Source: an uncultured Verrucomicrobiota bacterium (GTDB taxonomy: Bacteria; Verrucomicrobiota; Kiritimatiellia; RFP12; UBA1067). Taken from it: DNA of 15,730 bases. The stretch spans positions 1-15,730 of the forward strand of contig CAMPAA010000056.1 of NCBI GenBank assembly GCA_946631345.1. Reading direction: 5' to 3'. Below are positions 5,306-13,409 of the stretch, piece after piece (the first letter of the stretch is position 1; each line of letters opens with the position of its first letter). The translations under genes were made by a program, and so were the position numbers. The notes beneath the pieces were generated by a model. That model was not told the origin of the DNA, searched no databases, and was given only the letters and a program-made list of their open reading frames with translations.

Positions 5306-7522
5306 TCAGAACTTCGCGAGGTCGAGCATTGAGCCTGCGCCGAGCGCGCGCAGATATACGGCGAATCCGAAGTCCAGGTCGCTCTCCTGCTTGGAGCCGT
5401 CCACGCGGCGGATGTTGTTCTCGTAGTTGATGGAGAACCTGAAGCCGATGCAGTCGGTGAGGAAATCGAACCACACGCCCGTCTCGTCCAGCTCGTTGCG
5501 GCGTGCATCCCAGCGGACGAAAGGCGACCACTCGAACCATTCGCACACGCGATGCTGGAAGCCTACGCGGATGATGTTGGAGTACTGGTAGTTCCAGCGG
5601 TTGAACTCCGAGGGCAGGTAGTCCCAGATGCGGTGATCGCGGCCGATGTAGCCGAGATACCAGGAGAAATCCCTGGAGAGCTGGTGCTTCATGTTGATGT
5701 CGGCGTAGGCGACCTTCTCGTCGTCAATGTCGTATTCCGTGCGTGAAGAGAATGTGAAGCGGTTCGATGGCCTGAAACGCATCATGAAACCCGGTACTAC
5801 GCAGTCGTGCCGGTTGTAGAAGCCGTTTTCGGCCTTCTTGGGATGGCCGGCGAGGTAGCCGCGTTTCCAGTAGCTCTCGTCCTCGAACGGGATTGCGGCG
5901 TAGATGTCGGTGTCGAGCACTGAGCGCGTGGTGCCGTTGTCGTCCTTCTTGCGCAGGTAGTTGCGGATGCCGGGGCGGACCCCATGCCAGTTGTATGGGA
6001 GGCCGCGCCCTTCGAATCCGAACTGGTCGAGCCAGTCCACCGAGCCGTCGTAGCTGTCGAAGATGTAGTTGCGGTTGCGCTTGCCGGAGCCGAAGGTGAC
6101 ATCCTGGAACGAGTAGTCCAAGTAAGGCTCGAAGACGTGCTGCCAGTCGTTGTTCAGCCAAGCCGAGGCGCGGGCCGACGCCGTGACGCCGACTTCCGCA
6201 ATGCCGCGGTACATCGCATCGCCCGAGGCATTGAGCCAGTTGCTGTCGGGATCGCCAGAGTCGCTCCACCATGTGGCGCGGTATCCTGCGCGCGGCACGA
6301 CCGACAGGACGTCCTCAATCATGAACGGCAACGTGATGCGGTGGGCGGAATCGGCGCGGAACGCCTGATAGTCCGCGCCGCGTCCGTTGAGGCCGATGTA
6401 CGGCACGTAGCGGAACATGGGGTCGTCGGAGCCGTATTTGGCGTACTGCCGGTTCATGTACCCGGCGCGCGTCTGCGATTCGTAGTTGACGGGCAGGTTG
6501 AACACGGGCTGGGGCTCGATGGCGAGCCATGCTTCAGGGGTGCGCGCGGTGCCGCCGTAGAAGTCGTTGACCGGGCCAGAGACCGTGGCGCCCGCCGCCC
6601 AGAGGTTCTCGCGGTGCTCGAACCACGCCTCGTTGACGGGGATGGACTCGTAGCGGTTCTGGCGGCGGAAGAAGTCGCGCAGGTAGCGCGAGTCGGAAAG
6701 GTACTGCGCCTGCACGTTCAGGGCGTCGCGCTCGGTGAAGTCCGAACGGTGTTCGATGGAGATTCGGTAGCGCTCGCGCTTTACCTCGCTGCCCCAGTTG
6801 CTGTAGTTGTAGTGGCGGGAGTCGTGCCAGTGCCTCTTGTAGCGGTCGTAGTCCTCGTCCCACGCGTAGAAGCCCTTGATCTTGCCCTTGCCGTACTCGC
6901 CGAGCCGCCAGCGGATGGTCTGACCGACCTCCACGCCGTTCTTCTGGCGCCAGTTGAAGTAGGTGCTGCCGCCGAGCCCGAGGGGGCCTGGGCCGAATTC
7001 ATTGTAGATGTCGTACACGTACCCGGAGAGGAAGTAGCAACCCCAGCGGCTTGTGTAGCCCGGCAGGAACCTGAAGCCGTAGTTGGTGTTCAGCGGATAA
7101 TACGCCCAGGGCAGCCAGAAGATCGGCACATCCATGAAGTACAGCCACACGTTCTTTGCGGTGATGGATTTTTCTGTCTCGTAGATGAAGTGGCCCGTTA
7201 TCTTCCAGTGCAGGTCGTCGAGATCGTGGTCGCAGGTGGTCATCATGGCGTCTTCGCCGAGGTCGTACACGCCGGCCGCGCTACGCGACAGCGAGCTTGT
7301 GAAGAAGCGGTACGGGCCTGACTGTGCCGTTATGTTGCCTGTGGCGGTCATCTCTCCGGTTTTGCGGCTGGCCGTAAGGTTGCCGCCGGAGAACGTGAGG
7401 TCGCCGAAGTGCTCCTTGGGCGGCTCCGGCGGGAGATCCTTCATGACCAGGTCGCTGAGATACTGCGCTGAGAGCGCTCCGGAGCAGAGCGCCGCCGCGA
7501 CGGCAAGTATGCGTTTAGACAT
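5306..7522 (-). CDS. lptD: LPS-assembly outer-membrane protein LptD
   Basis: 738 residues, near the usual LptD size. LptD is the outer-membrane beta-barrel that, plugged by the lipoprotein LptE, inserts lipopolysaccharide into the outer leaflet. A signal peptide is clear (MSKRILAVAAALCSGALSA, cleavage about 19/20). A short OstA/LptA-like beta-jellyroll follows (about 40-120, repeated T-A-T-G-N-I-T type strands). VPIFWLPWAYYPL (132-144) matches the conserved V-P-x-F-Y-x-P-x-x-x-x-P segment that opens the barrel domain. The rest is rich in aromatic and alternating residues, and the chain ends in phenylalanine (DLAKF), the usual barrel-assembly signal. Five cysteines remain in the mature chain. 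The ATG overlaps the RNase gene by eight bases; a G-run about eight bases upstream is the probable ribosome-binding site. No lptE is seen. Confidence 0.88.
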   Translation of the reverse strand: MSKRILAVAAALCSGALSAQYLSDLVMKDLPPEPPKEHFGDLTFSGGNLTASRKTGEMTATGNITAQSGPYRFFTSSLSRSAAGVYDLGEDAMMTTCDHDLDDLHWKITGHFIYETEKSITAKNVWLYFMDVPIFWLPWAYYPLNTNYGFRFLPGYTSRWGCYFLSGYVYDIYNEFGPGPLGLGGSTYFNWRQKNGVEVGQTIRWRLGEYGKGKIKGFYAWDEDYDRYKRHWHDSRHYNYSNWGSEVKRERYRISIEHRSDFTERDALNVQAQYLSDSRYLRDFFRRQNRYESIPVNEAWFEHRENLWAAGATVSGPVNDFYGGTARTPEAWLAIEPQPVFNLPVNYESQTRAGYMNRQYAKYGSDDPMFRYVPYIGLNGRGADYQAFRADSAHRITLPFMIEDVLSVVPRAGYRATWWSDSGDPDSNWLNASGDAMYRGIAEVGVTASARASAWLNNDWQHVFEPYLDYSFQDVTFGSGKRNRNYIFDSYDGSVDWLDQFGFEGRGLPYNWHGVRPGIRNYLRKKDDNGTTRSVLDTDIYAAIPFEDESYWKRGYLAGHPKKAENGFYNRHDCVVPGFMMRFRPSNRFTFSSRTEYDIDDEKVAYADINMKHQLSRDFSWYLGYIGRDHRIWDYLPSEFNRWNYQYSNIIRVGFQHRVCEWFEWSPFVRWDARRNELDETGVWFDFLTDCIGFRFSINYENNIRRVDGSKQESDLDFGFAVYLRALGAGSMLDLAKF

Positions 7523-9158
7523 TTTTCGTTCCCCCTGATGAGTAGAGTACCTGTCCTGATTCCGCGTCGAGAATGGCGTAGGATTCCGGATGGCGGTGAA
7601 GTTCGGCGACGAACGTGAGCTTGGTGTTGAATGCGGCCTGCAGTTCGGCGAGGATGTTGGCGTCCTCCGTCCTCAGTCGCTGCATCACGGCCGGCGATAT
7701 GACTATCTTCGGCACAAACGGCTTCTTTTCCTCTTCCGCCCGCTTGAGAAGGGTGGTGAGGTGACGTTGCAGCTCGATGGAGACCGCGAGCGGCGACTTC
7801 ACGAGGCCATGGCCGGAGCAGATGGGGCAGGTGGACGCCATCTGCGAGAGTATCGACTCCTCCTGGCGCTGGCGCGACATCTCCAGCAGCCCGAGCTCGG
7901 AGATCGCCAGCACGTTCGTGCGCGCGCGGTCGCGCTTGAGGGCTGTCTTGAGCGCCTTCTCCACCTGTTTCTGGTGCTTGCGGCTCTTCATGTCTATGAG
8001 GTCGAGCACAACGAGGCCGCCGATGTTCCTGAGACGCAGCTGGCGCGCAACCTCCTCCACGGCCTCGAGGTTCACCTCAAGGATTGCGTCCTCCTGCGAA
8101 CCCTTGCCCTCCTTGCTCTTGTGGTGGCCGGTGTTCACGTCCACCGCGATGAGGGCCTCGGTCTCGTCGATCACGAGATAGCCGCCGCTCTTGAGCGGCA
8201 CCTGGCGGCGGAATGCCTCCTCCAGCTGACGCTCCACCCCGTACTGGTCGAAGATGTTCTTCGATCCTTCGTAGCGCTTGAGCTTTTTCTGGGCGCGGCG
8301 GGAAATCTTGGCGGTGAGCGCTTTCATCGATTCGTACGACGCTTCATCGTCGATGACAACGGCGTCGATATCCTCGGTGAGCCAGTCGCGGACCACGCGC
8401 TCGACGAGCCCCGGCTCCTGGTATACGCAGCATGGCGTACGGAGGTTCTTGACGTTTGCCTTGAGTTCGCTCCACGATTCAAGCAGGTTGCGCAGGTCGC
8501 GAGCGAACGCCTTGGGGCTTGCTCCTGCACCGACGGTGCGCACAATCACCCCCACGTCGTCGGGGAGGAGGAGGCGGTCGAGTATCTTCTTGAGGCGGGT
8601 GCGCTCCTTGGAGTCGCCGATCTTCCGCGACACGCCGCGCAGCTTTTCGCCAGGCATCATCACGAGGTAGCGGCCAGGTATGGAAAGGTTCGCGGTGATG
8701 CGCGGGCCCTTGGTTGAGATCGGCCCCTTGGTCACCTGCACGATGATCTCCGAACCCTTCGGGAACTTCTTCTCGATCTCCTCGTTTGTGAGGCGCGGAC
8801 GCCTGGCGGCGCGCTTTGCGGCCTTGCCTTTCGAGCCTGGCTTCACGCCGCCCTTCTGGGCCTCCTCGTCGTCGTCGAGGAACGCGTCCACGTCAGGCGA
8901 CATGTCCCAGTAGTGCAGGAATGCGTTCTTCGACAGGCCGATGTCCACGAACGCGGCCTGCAGATCGTGTTCGAGGTTCTGGATTCGCCCCTTGAACACC
9001 GATCCCACCAGCCGCTCGTCCTCCGGATGCTCCACGAGGTACTCCTCGAGCTTGCCGTTCTCCATCACGGCGACGCGGGTTTCGAGCTTTTCGACGTTTA
9101 CTATGATCTCGCGCTTGAACTTTGGTTTGCAGAACCACTGGATGATTTTCTCTAGCAT
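7515..9158 (-). CDS. rng: Ribonuclease E/G family endoribonuclease
   Basis: 547 residues, longer than RNase G (about 490) but without the long C-terminal scaffold of RNase E. It is an endonuclease that prefers 5'-monophosphate RNA and processes rRNA and mRNA. The S1 domain starts at VGSVFKGRIQNLEHDLQAAFVDIG (51-74, in two conserved blocks) and is interrupted by a charged, lysine-rich insert (about 94-131) before FPKGSEIIVQVTKGP. The catalytic magnesium ligands are D340 (AVDVNTG) and an aspartate in VLDLIDM (D389). CPIC (444-447) is the zinc-link motif that joins two protomers. It starts seven bases after rodA, and its GAGG ribosome-binding site overlaps the rodA stop. An mre-rng order is also known from Escherichia coli. 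Confidence 0.93.
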   Translation of the reverse strand: MLEKIIQWFCKPKFKREIIVNVEKLETRVAVMENGKLEEYLVEHPEDERLVGSVFKGRIQNLEHDLQAAFVDIGLSKNAFLHYWDMSPDVDAFLDDDEEAQKGGVKPGSKGKAAKRAARRPRLTNEEIEKKFPKGSEIIVQVTKGPISTKGPRITANLSIPGRYLVMMPGEKLRGVSRKIGDSKERTRLKKILDRLLLPDDVGVIVRTVGAGASPKAFARDLRNLLESWSELKANVKNLRTPCCVYQEPGLVERVVRDWLTEDIDAVVIDDEASYESMKALTAKISRRAQKKLKRYEGSKNIFDQYGVERQLEEAFRRQVPLKSGGYLVIDETEALIAVDVNTGHHKSKEGKGSQEDAILEVNLEAVEEVARQLRLRNIGGLVVLDLIDMKSRKHQKQVEKALKTALKRDRARTNVLAISELGLLEMSRQRQEESILSQMASTCPICSGHGLVKSPLAVSIELQRHLTTLLKRAEEEKKPFVPKIVISPAVMQRLRTEDANILAELQAAFNTKLTFVAELHRHPESYAILDAESGQVLYSSGGTKNV

Positions 9159-9165
9159 TTTTGCC

Positions 9166-10320
9166 TCAGGTTTCTTCCTCCCTGTGAAGGGATATTGATT
9201 GCACGACGCCCAGCGAGGCCAGCAGGATCACGAGGAACGTCTTGCCGGCGCTGATGAACGGCAGCGGCAGTCCCGTGATCGGCATCAGGCCGATGGACAT
9301 CGCGATGTTGATGTAGACGTGAACGAAAACGAGAGTCATTACGCCGATTGCGACCAGACGGCCGCGGTCGTCGTCGGACCGCACGGCGGTCCAGAATCCC
9401 GAAAGCAGCAGAACGAGGAAGAGGCCGAGCACCGTCATGGCGCCGGCGAACCCCGTCTCCTCCGCGAGCACGCAGAAGATGAAGTCGTTCATTGACACGC
9501 TCGGCGGCAGGTATCCGAGGAACTTCTGCTCGCCTTTCCCTATTCCCTTTCCGGTGAGCGAACCGGAACCTATGGATATCTTGGCCTGGCGGAGATTCCA
9601 CCCGCCGCCGTAGGGATCGGCCTCTGGGTTGAGGAATGTCCTTAGCCGCGCCTGCTGGTGTTCCTTGAGCGGCAGGTAGCGGTATATGCGCTCCTTCGTC
9701 GCGGGGTCGGGCGACGTCTCCGCCACGTGCACCGCCCCGAGGATTCCGCCTGCGACGAGCACGCAGCCGAGCAGGAACGGCACGAGCACCCGCAGGCACA
9801 CCCTTGCCGCGAGCATCATCACGAGCGCCGCAGGCACGAGCGCGAGCGCCGTGCCGAGATCCGGCTCCGCGAGGATGAGCATGGCGGGCAGGCCGAGTAT
9901 GGCGAGGCCGTAGAGCAGGTCGAGCAAGCCGTTTGTCGGCTTGTCGGCGCGCCCGAACACCTTTGCGATCATGAAGATGACGGCGGGCTTGGCGACTTCG
10001 CTCGGCTGGAAGAACAGCAGCCAGCGCTTGCCGCCGTATATCTTGGACCCAAACGCGAGGACCGCCACAAGCAGTATCAGCGACACGAGGAAGTACGGCG
10101 TGGAGCACAGGTCGAGTATCTTGCGGTAGTCGGCGAACGCGAGCGTGAAGTAGATTATGAGCCCGAAAAGGGCGGTGGCGGCGTGCATGCGCCATGCGTC
10201 CTGCAGGGCGGCGATGTTGCGCGCCTCGCCTGCGGACTTGATGAACACCACGCCGATCGCCATCAGCGCGACCATCGACAGGAACGACAGCCAGTTGAAC
10301 TTAAGAAGCTGCTTCAGCAT
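9166..10320 (-). CDS. rodA: Peptidoglycan glycosyltransferase RodA
   Basis: 384 residues, an integral membrane SEDS protein with about ten hydrophobic segments. It polymerises lipid II into glycan strands of the side wall, together with PBP2. Conserved SEDS features seen: RWL with QPSEVAK (99-111), AEPDLGTA (151-158) with the essential aspartate D154, the large periplasmic loop with LNPEADPYGGGW (230-241), GKGIGKGEQKFLGYLP (258-272), NDFIFCVLAEETG (278-290), and GLMPITGLPLPFIS (344-357). After that, SAGKT replaces the usual S-Y-G-G-S, a mild variation. The start ATG is preceded by AAAGGATGAG. It lies 25 bases after the PBP2 gene, its standard partner. Confidence 0.93.
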   Translation of the reverse strand: MLKQLLKFNWLSFLSMVALMAIGVVFIKSAGEARNIAALQDAWRMHAATALFGLIIYFTLAFADYRKILDLCSTPYFLVSLILLVAVLAFGSKIYGGKRWLLFFQPSEVAKPAVIFMIAKVFGRADKPTNGLLDLLYGLAILGLPAMLILAEPDLGTALALVPAALVMMLAARVCLRVLVPFLLGCVLVAGGILGAVHVAETSPDPATKERIYRYLPLKEHQQARLRTFLNPEADPYGGGWNLRQAKISIGSGSLTGKGIGKGEQKFLGYLPPSVSMNDFIFCVLAEETGFAGAMTVLGLFLVLLLSGFWTAVRSDDDRGRLVAIGVMTLVFVHVYINIAMSIGLMPITGLPLPFISAGKTFLVILLASLGVVQSISLHREEET

Positions 10321-10345
10321 CTCATCCTTTCGTCCGCTCTCCGCG

Positions 10346-12121
10346 TCATTCCTCGACCTCCCCGAAAACAGCCGCCAGGATCGCGTGGACGCGCGGCGCT
10401 ACCGTCTTGCCGCCCGAGTCTCCCCGTTCCACCACCATTGATATCGCCACCGTCGGCTCGTCGTACGGCGCGAAGGCGATGATCCACGTATCCTTCTCTC
10501 CGCCGCCGATCTGCGCGGTGCCGGTCTTTCCGGCGCATGGAACCCTGATCCTTGCGCCGATGGCCTTGCCTGTGCCCTTGGCGCCCTCGACCACGTCGCG
10601 CATTCCGGCTCGCACCCGCTCGATATCCTCCGGCGCGCACTTGAGGGTTCGCACCGGCTCCGGCCGAGGCGCATTCTCCGCGCGCTTCTTGAGGTAGGGG
10701 GCGAACACCTTTCCGCCGTTCGCGAGCGTGGCGCACATCACGGCCACCTGCAGAGGCGTGACCTGAAGCCTGCCCTGGCCGATCGCCGACTGGCACGTGA
10801 GGCCCGGATAGAATGGCGGTGCGGTGAGAGCCCCCGCGTACTCCGGCGCATAGTCGATGCCGGTCTTCGCCTCGAAGCCGAGTTCGCGCGCCATCCTGTA
10901 GATCGAGTTTGTGCCGAGCAGGTATCCGAGGCGCGCGAAGTACGGATTGCACGACTGCTCCAGCGCACGGCGGAGGTTCATGGTTCCCTGCCCCCAGCGG
11001 TTCCAGCAGTGGAGACGCATGTCGCCGAGCTTGTACACGCCGGTGCATTCGTACTCCTCGTCGGGGTTTATCCCCGCCTGGAGCGCGGCGAGCGCGGTGA
11101 CGGGCTTGAAGGTCGAGCCGGGCGCGTAGAGTCCTGCGGTCGCGCGGTTGAGGAGGGGGTGGCCTGGATCCTTGACGAGCTCTTCGTAGCGCTGGGCCGG
11201 CAGGAACGGCACGAACTCGTTCGGGTTGAACGTCGGCGCGGATGCGAGCGCGAGCACTGCGCCGTCGCGCGGATCGAGCACCACGCACGCCCCGCGCACG
11301 CCTTCGAGCTGGCGCTCCGCGACGGCCTGGATGTCGGGATCGATCGTGAGCGTGAGGTCGAGCCCATGCTGTGCCTCGCGCTCCGGCGTTTCGCCGAACG
11401 TCATGTTCTCCTTCACGGCGGCGCGTGGCTTGAACCCTCTGGCGTCCACCGGTATGCGCACGGCACCCGCGACGCCCGCGAGGTAGTCGTTGTAGAAGGC
11501 CTCGACCCCTGCGCGCCCCTTCATCTCCAGCTCATAGGCGAGCGTGCGCGCGCTGTCGGCGTCGGCAGCGGTGCGGTCACGTCCCGTATAGCCGACCACG
11601 TGGGCGGCGAACGTGCCTCGCGGATAGATGCGCTCGGCGTGCGCCTCGATCGAGAAGCCGGGGAACTGCGCCGCACGCTCCGCGAAGCGCGCGAGCGTCT
11701 CCTCGCCGAGATCGCGCCATACGCAGAGCGGCACCGCGCTCGCCGTGCGGATATGGCGCATGATGCGCCCTGACGTGAGGTTGGCCGGGCGGTCGATCCC
11801 CAGCGCGCCGGAGAGCCTTGCGATCTCCCTGTCGGCGGCGGCGACGGTGTTGGAGATGCCGCCGTTGGAGAGGAACGCCGACATGTCGCAGACTATGTCG
11901 CGGCGCGCACGCGACTCCGCCAGCACTCCGCCCCGCGCATCGAGTATGCGCCCGCGGATGCCAGGCTTGCGCATGCGGCGCGTCGCCTGCTGCGTGAGGT
12001 TCTGCTTGAACTCGGCCACATCCTCCACCTGCACGCGGTACAGCGCATGCGTGAGCTCCGCGAAACCGAGCAGCACGACCGCCACGAGCGCGACGATGGA
12101 CCATGCCGACACCTTCCTCAC
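10346..12121 (-). CDS. mrdA: Penicillin-binding protein 2 (transpeptidase)
   Basis: 591 residues. This is the class B PBP that cross-links side-wall peptidoglycan; it has one N-terminal membrane segment (about 5-27) and a periplasmic body. The dimerisation domain begins with RGRILDARGGVLA (56-68), and RIYPRGTFAAHVVGYTG (164-180) is typical of PBP2. The penicillin-binding triad is complete: S336-T-F-K339, S390-C-N392 and K532-T-G534. The start is a GTG at 12121 that overlaps the mreD stop (GTGA), with AAGGAG eight bases upstream. The open frame runs back to 12511, but that part overlaps mreD and lacks family similarity, so the shorter start is chosen. Several cysteines (for example C78, C133, C359, C372, C391) lie in the periplasmic part. 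Confidence 0.93.
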   Translation of the reverse strand: MRKVSAWSIVALVAVVLLGFAELTHALYRVQVEDVAEFKQNLTQQATRRMRKPGIRGRILDARGGVLAESRARRDIVCDMSAFLSNGGISNTVAAADREIARLSGALGIDRPANLTSGRIMRHIRTASAVPLCVWRDLGEETLARFAERAAQFPGFSIEAHAERIYPRGTFAAHVVGYTGRDRTAADADSARTLAYELEMKGRAGVEAFYNDYLAGVAGAVRIPVDARGFKPRAAVKENMTFGETPEREAQHGLDLTLTIDPDIQAVAERQLEGVRGACVVLDPRDGAVLALASAPTFNPNEFVPFLPAQRYEELVKDPGHPLLNRATAGLYAPGSTFKPVTALAALQAGINPDEEYECTGVYKLGDMRLHCWNRWGQGTMNLRRALEQSCNPYFARLGYLLGTNSIYRMARELGFEAKTGIDYAPEYAGALTAPPFYPGLTCQSAIGQGRLQVTPLQVAVMCATLANGGKVFAPYLKKRAENAPRPEPVRTLKCAPEDIERVRAGMRDVVEGAKGTGKAIGARIRVPCAGKTGTAQIGGGEKDTWIIAFAPYDEPTVAISMVVERGDSGGKTVAPRVHAILAAVFGEVEE

Positions 12122-12561
12122 CGCGTCTTCTCCTTCCGCGCGTCGATGCCGATTCGCCGCCGCGCGAGGCGGATGAACGCAAGGGTGGCGGGCGCGAGCA
12201 GCGCGGATGCGAGCAGCGCGCCGGGCATGGCGCGCACCGCGTTTCCGTCGCCGCCCCAGAGGGTGATCCAAAGCTGGTACGCCACCGCCGCGAGGACGGC
12301 TGCGGGTATCGCGAACGACTTGAGCGCCCTCACGACGAGCGCGGCCATGGCGCAGAACACGGCTGAGCATCCGAACGGCAGACCGCCGAGTGCGTCGGTG
12401 AACAGCCCCGCGCCGATGCCGGCCGGTATGCCGGCGAAGCATCCGAACATCAGCAGAAACGGAGGTTTGGCGCCGAAGACCGCCGGCGACATGTCCTGCG
12501 CTGCCGCGCACACGACCAGTCCCAGAAGGACGGCGCAGATCTTGGTAAGCTCAGCCCTCAC
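12118..12561 (-). CDS. mreD: Rod shape-determining protein MreD
   Basis: 147 residues, a typical small MreD with about five membrane helices and a basic C-terminal tail (RLARRRIGIDARKEKTR). MreD links MreC to the elongasome in the inner membrane. The family pattern K-P-x-x-L-L-M with G-x-x-x-G-x-G-A-G-L-x-x-D-x-L-G-G-x-P-x-G is seen at about 33-66. The start is inferred as a GTG (12561) that overlaps the end of mreC by eleven bases; GGAGG lies 12 bases upstream, a little far. An upstream ATG at 12642 would give 27 extra charged residues inside mreC and is unlikely. Confidence 0.85.
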   Translation of the reverse strand: MRAELTKICAVLLGLVVCAAAQDMSPAVFGAKPPFLLMFGCFAGIPAGIGAGLFTDALGGLPFGCSAVFCAMAALVVRALKSFAIPAAVLAAVAYQLWITLWGGDGNAVRAMPGALLASALLAPATLAFIRLARRRIGIDARKEKTR

Positions 12562-13378
12562 GCCGGATGAATACCTCCTCAAGCGACGGAAAATCCACGG
12601 CAGGGGCGACATCTCCCTCGCGCTCCAGCTTCGTTTCGTCATTGCGCGTGCCGGAGATGAGATAGCCCACCGCTATGCCGCGCGGGAACACCCCACCGAG
12701 ACCGGAAGTCACGATCCGCGTGCGCGGAGCCGGCTCGTAGTCGTTCTTCAGGTGGCCTATCCGCAACGGGTTGACCACGTAAAGCACCGTCGTCTCCGTC
12801 TGCGCGGCCGTCTGCGCTCCGGTGCCGGATACGATCCCGTACACCGCCCCGAGAGACGCGTTCCCCGTCTCCAGCTCGCACGACACCCTGACCGACGGAT
12901 CGGAGATAAGCTTTACGGTGCACGTGTGGAGCGACACCTCCGACACGATCCCCACAAGGCCGTCGGGCACGGCGACGGCCGAACCCTTCACCACGCCATC
13001 CGACGAGCCCTTGCCGATGCGAAGGAAGTTCTTCGATCCGGTCGTGCCCCCGCGCGAAAGCACGGGCGCCTGTATCCAGGCCTTCTTCGGCATATCCGGC
13101 TCATCGCCCCTGACTCTGGCCGCGTCCCGTTCGGCATCCTGCAGCGCCATGCGAAGCATGTCGTTTTCGCGGCGCAGCCTGGCGTTCTCGGCGGCGTAGC
13201 TCTGCCGCCGCCAGAGCGTGCGGACCCTGCAGGTCACGTTTCTCTGGAACCAGGTGGCGGACTTCTCGAGCGGATACACGGCCTCGGCCACGACGGCGAA
13301 CCCGCCGACGATCCACAAGCCTACGGCTGCGCACGCGCAGACGCACGCTCCAACCACTATGCCAGTCCTCTTTTCCAA
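12551..13378 (-). CDS. mreC: Rod shape-determining protein MreC
   Basis: 275 residues. MreC is a bitopic inner-membrane protein that polymerises in the periplasm and activates PBP2. It has a membrane segment (about 8-33), a coiled-coil stretch AENARLRRENDMLRMALQDA (63-82), then the beta-domain with the conserved blocks SSDGVVKGSAVAVPDGLVG, VKLISDPSVRVS and TSGLGGVFPRGIAVG. The start is read as TTG at 13378, preceded by AAGGA with a short gap; no ATG or GTG fits better. It lies 31 bases after mreB. Length and domain order are normal. Confidence 0.92.
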   Translation of the reverse strand: MEKRTGIVVGACVCACAAVGLWIVGGFAVVAEAVYPLEKSATWFQRNVTCRVRTLWRRQSYAAENARLRRENDMLRMALQDAERDAARVRGDEPDMPKKAWIQAPVLSRGGTTGSKNFLRIGKGSSDGVVKGSAVAVPDGLVGIVSEVSLHTCTVKLISDPSVRVSCELETGNASLGAVYGIVSGTGAQTAAQTETTVLYVVNPLRIGHLKNDYEPAPRTRIVTSGLGGVFPRGIAVGYLISGTRNDETKLEREGDVAPAVDFPSLEEVFIRREG

Positions 13379-13409
13379 TCCCTTCCTTGCCGGAAGGATG
13401 TGCCGAAGT

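Noticed and set aside
5984..7321. 445-codon open frame on the plus strand
   Set aside because: Lies wholly antisense to lptD in GC-rich DNA; the translation is valine/alanine-rich and low in complexity, with no family pattern, while the minus-strand product is a clear LptD.
7590..8717. 375-codon open frame on the plus strand
   Set aside because: Antisense shadow of the RNase E/G gene, which has complete catalytic motifs.
9658..10482. 274-codon open frame on the plus strand
   Set aside because: Antisense to rodA and the end of mrdA; rich in H, E and R as expected for the reverse frame of a membrane protein gene.
12122..12511. Upstream extension of the PBP2 frame
   Set aside because: It overlaps mreD in another frame and lacks similarity to PBP2; the GTG at 12121 has a proper ribosome-binding site and directly precedes the membrane segment.
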